This document shows positions 21,097 through 26,334 of a DNA stretch of 26,334 nt, one piece after another. The DNA lies in the NCBI GenBank assembly GCA_964627845.1, contig CAZVKL010000014.1, positions 1 through 26,334 on the forward strand. The letters run 5' to 3'. The position numbers and the translations under genes are program-made. The notes beneath the pieces are model-generated. The model was not told the origin of the DNA and did not search any database. It saw only the letters and a list, made by a program, of their open reading frames with translations. The stretch comes from DUUI01 sp964627845. GTDB taxonomy: Bacteria; Bacillota_I; Bacilli_A; Erysipelotrichales; Erysipelotrichaceae. How positions within the stretch are numbered: position 1 is the stretch's first letter; every line of letters starts with the position of its first letter.

Positions 21097-21119
21097 TTAA
21101 GTGTATGAAAGGAGTTATT

Positions 21120-22904
21120 ATGAAAAAAATACAAGCAGCTGAAGCAATGGTCCGTGTCATTACGGATTGGGGCGTTGACCATATTTATGGTATTCCGGGA
21201 AGCTCAACGAACTCGTTGATGCGTGCCCTAAAAATATATGAGGAAGATATCCAATATATCCAAGTAAGACATGAAGAAGGAGGTGCCCTTGCGGCTTCTG
21301 TCGATGCTAAATTGACCGGAAAGATTGGCGTCTGTTTTGGATCGGGAGGTCCTGGACACACTCACTTGATAAATGGTATGTATGATGCCAAGTTCGATAA
21401 AGTGCCGATGTTAGTGATTGCGGCTTCTACTCATTCTAAAAACTTAACAACCGATTATTTCCAAGAGATGGATCCTGTCCCTCTCTATACGGATGTTTCT
21501 GTTTTTAATCGAATGGTATTAAATCCTCAAGAGTTACCACGTGTCATTGACCAAGCGATTCGCACAGCTTATCGAGATCGTGGCGTCGCGGTTGTCCATG
21601 TCCCAGTCGATATTGGGTATGCAGAGATTGATGACAACTATACTTCGAGTGCCCATGCTTATGAAGTAACTTATCCGCTTCATCGTCAAGAAGATATTGT
21701 TAAAGCGTATGATCTTATTAGAGAAGCAAAACGTCCGGTCATCTTTGCGGGTAGAGGGACTCATCATGCGCGTGAAGAATTAAAAGAATTGTCAGAGAAG
21801 CTAAAGATTCCTGTGATGTTAACCTTCTTAGGGAAAGGTGCGATGGATGATGCACACCCTAACTATTTAGGACAACTTGGTCGTTTAGGAACGAAACCTT
21901 CCATGGAGGCAATTGAAAAGACTGATTTAATTATTATGATTGGTGCTGAATACCCATTTGGACGTGATTATTTTGATCAAAGCACTAAATCGATTCAAAT
22001 TAATACTGATCCTGTCGCGTTAGGGAAACGTCTCCCTTCGACGTTAGGTATCTTAGGTGATTCTAAAGCTGTCATGCGCGATCTCATTGATCTTGCTGAT
22101 GAGCATCCAGACAATGATTGGTTAGAGGCCAACCAAATTAATCGTAAAAACTGGTTAACGTGGATTCATAAGTTCGAAGACAGTGATTTAACGCCAATGA
22201 GACCAGAACCGGTCATGAAAGCATTAAATGAATTAGCGGATGATGATGCGATCTTCATCATTGATGTTGGGAACAACGTTATTCTATCTAGTCGTGAATT
22301 AATGTTTACTGGTAAACAACAACATACAACTTCTGGAACATTTGCGACAATGGGAATTGGTCTACCTGGTGGTATTGCCGCTAAATTAAGTTATCCTGAT
22401 CGACAAGTCTTTACGTTGTCGGGTGATGGTGCTATGGCCATGATGATGCAGGAATACATGACTCAACTTCGTTATAAATTACCAATTATTAACCTAGTGA
22501 TTGCTAACGAGTCCTATGGCTTTATTCAAGTGGCTCAAGAGACTGAAAACAAAGAAACCTTTGGGGTTGACTTAAATGTGACGGACTACGCGATGTTTGC
22601 TGAAGCGATGGGTGGTAAAGGGTATACAGCCCTAAACTATCAAGAAGTGTATGATGCGATCAAGGAAGCCAAAGATTTAGACATTCCTGTGATTATTGAT
22701 ATTAAAGTGGACAATGTCTCCCACTTGCCTGCTCATAAACTCGTTTTAGACCCAGAATATCATGATCAAAAAGACATTGATGACTTTATTGAAAAATATG
22801 AAGTGACGGATATGCCGGTGTTATCTGAAATCTTAAAATCCGTGAAAGAAAACAAAGAAGAAGAACAAATTGTTGATGAAGATGAAATCAACGCTGGTGT
22901 CTAA
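21120..22904 (+). CDS. Pyruvate oxidase (ThDP/FAD, SpxB/PoxB-Lactobacillus type)
   Basis: A 594-residue thiamine-diphosphate enzyme that most resembles pyruvate oxidase of Lactobacillus and Streptococcus (pyruvate + phosphate + O2 to acetyl-phosphate, CO2 and H2O2). The Pyr domain has GIPGSSTNSL (24-33) and QVRHEEGGALAA (48-59) with the catalytic Glu at 52/53, then GSGGPGHTHLINGMYDAK. The FAD domain spans about 190-340. The PP domain carries the ThDP/Mg motif LSGDGAMAMMMQEY...IANESYGFIQ (about 439-470). Length (580-605) is normal. The start at 21120 is chosen for AAGGAG 5 nt upstream; the ORF's earlier ATG at 21087 overlaps the promoter. Acetolactate synthase is the main alternative but the N-terminal segments fit pyruvate oxidase better. 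Divergent from the quinone operon. Confidence 0.85.
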   Translation: MKKIQAAEAMVRVITDWGVDHIYGIPGSSTNSLMRALKIYEEDIQYIQVRHEEGGALAASVDAKLTGKIGVCFGSGGPGHTHLINGMYDAKFDKVPMLVIAASTHSKNLTTDYFQEMDPVPLYTDVSVFNRMVLNPQELPRVIDQAIRTAYRDRGVAVVHVPVDIGYAEIDDNYTSSAHAYEVTYPLHRQEDIVKAYDLIREAKRPVIFAGRGTHHAREELKELSEKLKIPVMLTFLGKGAMDDAHPNYLGQLGRLGTKPSMEAIEKTDLIIMIGAEYPFGRDYFDQSTKSIQINTDPVALGKRLPSTLGILGDSKAVMRDLIDLADEHPDNDWLEANQINRKNWLTWIHKFEDSDLTPMRPEPVMKALNELADDDAIFIIDVGNNVILSSRELMFTGKQQHTTSGTFATMGIGLPGGIAAKLSYPDRQVFTLSGDGAMAMMMQEYMTQLRYKLPIINLVIANESYGFIQVAQETENKETFGVDLNVTDYAMFAEAMGGKGYTALNYQEVYDAIKEAKDLDIPVIIDIKVDNVSHLPAHKLVLDPEYHDQKDIDDFIEKYEVTDMPVLSEILKSVKENKEEEQIVDEDEINAGV

Positions 22905-22930
22905 TAAAAAAGAAAAGGACGGTTAGTCCT
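22905..22930 (-). terminator. Terminator of MlrC-like gene
   Basis: On the minus strand AGGAC-TAACC-GTCCT (22916-22930; 5-bp stem) is followed by a long T-rich run (22905-22915). It contains the stop codon of the minus-strand gene and abuts the end of the pyruvate oxidase gene; a plus-strand T run is missing. Confidence 0.65.
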
Positions 22931-24386
22931 GATCAATAAATGTTAATTCGTCTATCTTATCAAGAGGCCATATTGGTCTCTTGATTTTTTTATATGTTAA
23001 TTCTTCAATATTTTGATTGGTTGGTCCAGGTGAGAGTGCCATAATATGGTAAGCTGCTTCTTCGACTAAACCAACGTCAAGATAACCCATCTTCACGACC
23101 ACAATATCATAGTCATGAAAATGAACATTGGCCGCTTCATATTGTTTCATCGATCCATATTGGACATTTCGATTGAGAACTAGCACATCGATGTTTTCAT
23201 TGAGTCTGACACAGATTGTCTTTCCAACATAATGCGTCGTATTTTGACCAAAGATTGCCTCTCCGATTGTGATGATTTGTCCAACAACAGAAATTGGTTT
23301 TGAATAAACATCTTCGTTTACACCAAGATTAAATGAGACTGTCTCCTTTTCTTGTTTCAACAAAGTTTCATAAGCGTTTGGGTCTGTAATCCCAGCGAAT
23401 AGTATTTTCTTGTCGTGTAAATCTCTCCTTAGAAATTCTCTAAGGATCACTGTGTTTAACCCTTGGCTTCCTGCTCCACAATTATCGCCTGAATCCGTTA
23501 TCACAACTGTCTTACTTGGATAATCTAATGCTTTTGTTACTGAATCGTTAACACTTCCATAATTATCTCTATATTTGAATTCTTCTTTATGATTCCATAC
23601 ATATTTAGCCAGTTCTCTTCCTTTTTGTTTGGCGTAAGCTCGATCTTTAAGATGATTAGGGACGATCACAATGGCACAGCCTAATTTATCGACATCTTGT
23701 CTTATGTATCCAACATGAAATGAAGCGGATAATATTCGCTCATCTTTTTCGAGTTCATCAAGTTTTTGATTTAGACTCCTAACTGGCTCATATCGGGAAA
23801 TACTTCGCTCACCTTCTGTAATGATAGGTAATTTATAGAACACGGGTCGTATTGGCCGAGGATTCTTAATTAACTCGACGAACTTTTTGGCTACAAATCG
23901 TCTCGTTTCTAGATAATCATAATGAGGCGACTGTCGATAACAACGAACTAAATTGACTTGTTTAGTGAGTTCTGATGTTACATTTCCGTGTGGGTCCATG
24001 ACGACGCCAATTAATAAATGATCTCCGACAATCTTTCTGATTTCTTTTAAAAGATAATGTTCAAGTGATATTTCGTCTAAACCAACAACACCACTAGCAC
24101 CGTGTAGATGAAGAAAGATGCCATCTAAGGTGTCCTGATGAAATGCTACCAGTTTTAGGACGTGATTGGTGATTTCTTTAAAAGCATCATATTGAATAAA
24201 ACCGTTTGGATGAAGTCTTGCGAAAAGAGTAGGAATTAATTGAATGTGTTCATCTTCAAAAATGTCGCGAATTTCCATGGCGTCTAAACATGCTTCCCCA
24301 TAGAAGATCTGAAACTCATCAATTGATACTATATGGCGGACATTCTGATTGCACTCGGCATTGATATGTCCTACTAATACTTTCAT
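22923..24386 (-). CDS. M81 family metallopeptidase (MlrC/microcystinase C-like)
   Basis: A 487-residue cytoplasmic protein of the MlrC family (peptidase family M81). LHLHGASGVVGLDEISLEHYLL (92-113), the zinc site MDPHGN (Asp131, His133) and SPHYDYLETRRF (His155) are present, and the C-terminal domain starts with ITDSGDNCGAGSQGLNT, the counterpart of the family's DxxDNPGGGAPGD motif. The N-terminal HETN motif typical of the family reads NAECN here, so its His is missing while Glu and Asn remain. MlrC cleaves linearised microcystin; most relatives have unknown small peptide or amide substrates, and that is the fair description here. It is transcribed alone, with AAGGA 9 nt before the ATG. Confidence 0.85.
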   Translation of the reverse strand: MKVLVGHINAECNQNVRHIVSIDEFQIFYGEACLDAMEIRDIFEDEHIQLIPTLFARLHPNGFIQYDAFKEITNHVLKLVAFHQDTLDGIFLHLHGASGVVGLDEISLEHYLLKEIRKIVGDHLLIGVVMDPHGNVTSELTKQVNLVRCYRQSPHYDYLETRRFVAKKFVELIKNPRPIRPVFYKLPIITEGERSISRYEPVRSLNQKLDELEKDERILSASFHVGYIRQDVDKLGCAIVIVPNHLKDRAYAKQKGRELAKYVWNHKEEFKYRDNYGSVNDSVTKALDYPSKTVVITDSGDNCGAGSQGLNTVILREFLRRDLHDKKILFAGITDPNAYETLLKQEKETVSFNLGVNEDVYSKPISVVGQIITIGEAIFGQNTTHYVGKTICVRLNENIDVLVLNRNVQYGSMKQYEAANVHFHDYDIVVVKMGYLDVGLVEEAAYHIMALSPGPTNQNIEELTYKKIKRPIWPLDKIDELTFIDQD

Positions 24387-24435
24387 CTTTTAATTTCCTT
24401 ATATCCTCGTATCCCTCATTTTTAAACATGAATTG

Positions 24436-24510
24436 GATACCCTTCTGTACACATAGTACACTAAGCACTACTAATTCATCAAATGATGGATGGTTGAAAC
24501 TTTGGGTATC
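24436..24510. other. Divergent intergenic region with short repeats
   Basis: Between the MlrC-like and luciferase-like genes lie GTACAC twice (24447-24452 and 24456-24461) and an inverted pair GATACCC (24436-24442) / GGGTATC (24504-24510). They may be operator parts. No promoter for the minus gene could be fixed with confidence. Confidence 0.3.
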
Positions 24511-24548
24511 GGCTTAATTAATCTGTTTTCTAAGTTTAGTCAAACTGA

Positions 24549-24577
24549 TTGTGATTTATTAGTATACAATGTATATT
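24549..24577 (+). promoter_or_regulatory. Promoter of flavin monooxygenase operon
   Basis: TTGTGA (24549-24554), exactly 17 bp, TATATT (24572-24577), then TGAGGA as ribosome binding site 6 nt before the ATG at 24600. The leader is very short. Confidence 0.55.
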
Positions 24578-24599
24578 AAATTGGAAATGAGGATACAAT

Positions 24600-25634
24600 A
24601 TGAAAGAAATACTATTTGGGATAGATACCTTTGGTGATCTAGCCTATCAAGAAGAATCCAATGAGTTTATGAGTTATCAGGACTCACTAAAATTAGTGAT
24701 TGAAGAGGCCAAATTAGCCGATAAATTAGGAATTGATGTGATTTCATTAGGTGAACATCATCGACACGAATATGCGATATCAGCTCCCGATACTGTGCTT
24801 GCCGCCCTGGCTTTAGTCACTAAAAATATAACATTAGGGACGGGTGTCACTGTTTTAAGTTCAGATGATCCCGTTCGTGTCTTTCAGCGCTTTGCGACCA
24901 TTGATGCATTAAGTGATGGTCGTGCCCAAGTCATGGTGGGTCGAGGTTCTTTTATTGAATCGTTCCCATTATTTGGGTATGACTTACAAAACTATAATGA
25001 GCTTTTTGAGGAAAAACTGGAGTTGTTTAATGAAGTGTTGAAACAAGAACCAATCACATGGGAAGGTAATTTTACACAATCACTCGATAATATTGAGGTC
25101 TATCCAAAAATCGATAAAAAGTTGGATGTCGTTGTTGGTGTGGGTGGTTCACCTGAATCGATTATTCGTGCTGCTAAATATGGTTTTCCAGTCATGTTAG
25201 CTATTATTGGTGGACAACACAGTCGTTTTAAACCTTATATCGATTTATATCAACGAGCTGCTCAGCAGTTTTCTCAACCGAATCACCCAATTGGAATCCA
25301 TTCGCATGGGGTGATTGCTGATACGGATGAAGAAGCCATTGAGATTGCTTGGGAATACTTCCAAAAAACACATAACATTATTGGTAAAGAGAGAGGCTGG
25401 GCACCAATGACCAAAGATCGCTTTTTAAGAGAAGTTGATACTGGCGCATACTTTGTTGGGAGTCCTGAAACAGTGGCTCAAAAGTTAGCGAGAGTTATTA
25501 AAGAAATGGGGATTGGACGTTTTGATTTAATCTATTCCATGGGTGGACAAACGGCGAAGCATCGTCTTAAAACGATTCAACTTTATGGTGAAGTGGTTAT
25601 CCCAAGAGTTAGAGAGCTTCTGAATGAACTCTAA
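24600..25634 (+). CDS. LLM-class flavin-dependent oxidoreductase (luciferase-like)
   Basis: A 344-residue TIM-barrel flavoprotein of the bacterial luciferase-like monooxygenase family. EEAKLADKLGIDVISLGEHHRHEYAISAPDTVLAALALVTKNITLGTGVTVLSSDDPVRVFQRFATIDALSDGRAQVMVGRGSF (about 35-118) is the conserved N-terminal half, including the EHH motif and the flavin-binding strand. The C-terminal FVGSPETVAQKL matches the family. Members use FMNH2 from a separate reductase to oxidise diverse compounds; the substrate is unknown. The stop overlaps the following oxidoreductase gene by 11 bp, suggesting the two proteins work together. Confidence 0.87.
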   Translation: MKEILFGIDTFGDLAYQEESNEFMSYQDSLKLVIEEAKLADKLGIDVISLGEHHRHEYAISAPDTVLAALALVTKNITLGTGVTVLSSDDPVRVFQRFATIDALSDGRAQVMVGRGSFIESFPLFGYDLQNYNELFEEKLELFNEVLKQEPITWEGNFTQSLDNIEVYPKIDKKLDVVVGVGGSPESIIRAAKYGFPVMLAIIGGQHSRFKPYIDLYQRAAQQFSQPNHPIGIHSHGVIADTDEEAIEIAWEYFQKTHNIIGKERGWAPMTKDRFLREVDTGAYFVGSPETVAQKLARVIKEMGIGRFDLIYSMGGQTAKHRLKTIQLYGEVVIPRVRELLNEL

Positions 25635-26265
25635 ACCAACTATTGGGATATTAGGTGCGGGAAAGCTTGGGACAACCTTAGGCAGATTATTTATTAACGC
25701 GGGTTATCCTGTCTTAATTTCGGGATCTAAAGAAGTTGAAAAGATTTCGTTAACGATTGACGTGTTAGTGCCTGGTGCGATTCCTACTGAGTCTTTCCCA
25801 CTTATAGAACAAGCAGATATTATTATCTTAGCCATTCCTTTAAGTAAATATCAATCGATTCCAAACCAACAGATAGAGAACAAACTCGTGATTGATGCCA
25901 CAAATTATTGGTTTGAAGTCGATGGAATGACTCGTATCCCTGAAGATCCTAATTTAACTTCTTCTGAATTAATTCAAGATCACCTATCAGATGGCATTGT
26001 CATTAAAGCGTTTAATCATATGGGTTATCACGATTTAGAGGAAGAAACTTTTTCAAGTGAACCCAAAGTGATTGCGATAGCGGGTAATGATTCACAACAA
26101 AAAGAGATCACGATGCGTCTTGTTTCTGAAATTGGTTTTGAACCATTAGATATTGGAAATCTAAATGATTCATGGGTGTTAGAACCAGGGAGTCCGTTAT
26201 TTGGAGCAAATTTAACTAAAACAGAATTTATAAATATGCTTAAACAAACAAAAGCGTCTAAGTAA
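25624..26265 (+). CDS. NADP-binding Rossmann oxidoreductase (F420:NADP reductase-like)
   Basis: A 213-residue protein of the NADP oxidoreductase, coenzyme F420-dependent family. The N-terminal GILGAGKLGTTLGRLFINAGYPVLISGS (8-35) is the dinucleotide-binding loop with the Ser/Gly-Ser context of NADPH users; ADIIILAIPLSKY (about 64-76) and KLVIDATNYWF (about 87-97) follow. The C-terminal half lacks known catalytic signatures I can name. No F420 synthesis gene is seen, so the annotated F420 role of the family should not be assumed. An alternative is an NADPH-flavin reductase feeding the luciferase-like enzyme upstream. Ends 69 bp before the window edge. Confidence 0.78.
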   Translation: MNSKPTIGILGAGKLGTTLGRLFINAGYPVLISGSKEVEKISLTIDVLVPGAIPTESFPLIEQADIIILAIPLSKYQSIPNQQIENKLVIDATNYWFEVDGMTRIPEDPNLTSSELIQDHLSDGIVIKAFNHMGYHDLEEETFSSEPKVIAIAGNDSQQKEITMRLVSEIGFEPLDIGNLNDSWVLEPGSPLFGANLTKTEFINMLKQTKASK

Positions 26266-26266
26266 A

Positions 26267-26309
26267 TTGACAATAAGGGACTGGTACTATACTGTAAATA
26301 TGGACAGTA
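26267..26309 (+). promoter_or_regulatory. Promoter and inverted repeat for a gene beyond the window
   Basis: A perfect TTGACA (26267-26272) is followed at 15 bp by TATACT (26288-26293). Overlapping this and the likely start is TACTGT-N8-ACAGTA (26290-26295, 26304-26309), an operator-like palindrome, with GTAAATA repeated directly at 26294 and 26307. The controlled gene is not in the window. Confidence 0.5.
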
Positions 26310-26334
26310 AATAGGAAAAATCATAAACTATAAG

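Noticed and set aside
1..26334. Phage, transposase, integrase, CRISPR-Cas or restriction genes
   Set aside because: None found; all larger ORFs are assigned to housekeeping, envelope or detoxification families.

Overview
The window looks like chromosomal DNA of a low-GC Bacillota (Firmicutes) bacterium, or a wall-less or near-Mollicutes relative of that group. Genes are AT-rich with strong AGGAGG-type ribosome binding sites, TTGACA/TATAAT promoters and hairpin-plus-T terminators. TGA is used as an ordinary stop (sigI-like, ppk2-like and hydrolase genes), so the code is standard. SigI/RsgI, an MhqR-type quinone regulon and a Lactobacillus-type pyruvate oxidase fit this group. I cannot place the genus. 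CotH-like and GerMN-like proteins are present, but no sporulation gene proper is seen. No phage, transposon, CRISPR or rRNA is visible.

Layout: (1) 1-61, 3'-truncated tRNA-Val on the minus strand. (2) 232-1389, AI-2E family permease (+). (3) 1400-7457, minus-strand metabolic block: purine nucleoside phosphorylase, CoA-disulfide reductase with rhodanese domain and a CoA-pyrophosphatase-like Nudix enzyme in one tight operon; a GerMN-type lipoprotein; a two-domain polyphosphate kinase 2 coupled to a small cupin. (4) 7548-9517, Cof-type HAD phosphatase and GT8 glycosyltransferase (+), separated by a 347-bp intergenic stretch rich in inverted repeats. (5) 9525-11770, MarR regulator and ABC exporter (-), with two identical palindromic operators on a consensus promoter. 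(6) 11864-17204, a divergent envelope-stress module: sigI-rsgI (-) facing an RsgI-like lipoprotein, a VTC polyphosphate-polymerase domain protein, a DUF4956 membrane protein and a CotH-family kinase (+). (7) 17262-20987, a five-gene MhqR-like quinone/electrophile-defence operon (-). (8) 21120-22904, pyruvate oxidase (+). (9) 22923-24386, MlrC-like M81 metallopeptidase (-). (10) 24600-26265, luciferase-like flavin monooxygenase and a Rossmann NADP-oxidoreductase in one operon (+), then a promoter for a gene beyond the window.

The most interesting part is region 6. The anti-sigma factor RsgI and the first protein of the divergent operon share an extracellular RsgI-type domain, a Pro-rich linker and an unusual Asp/Tyr-rich tail. 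Both transcription units carry the same non-SigA promoter pattern: ACCCC, exactly 19 bp, then CGTAT-N-CTATA. This matches the known SigI recognition pattern. I read it as a self-contained SigI regulon that senses something through D/Y-rich tails and builds or modifies a surface structure with a VTC/DUF4956/CotH apparatus. The sequence shows the layout, repeats and promoter pair directly; the function is inference.
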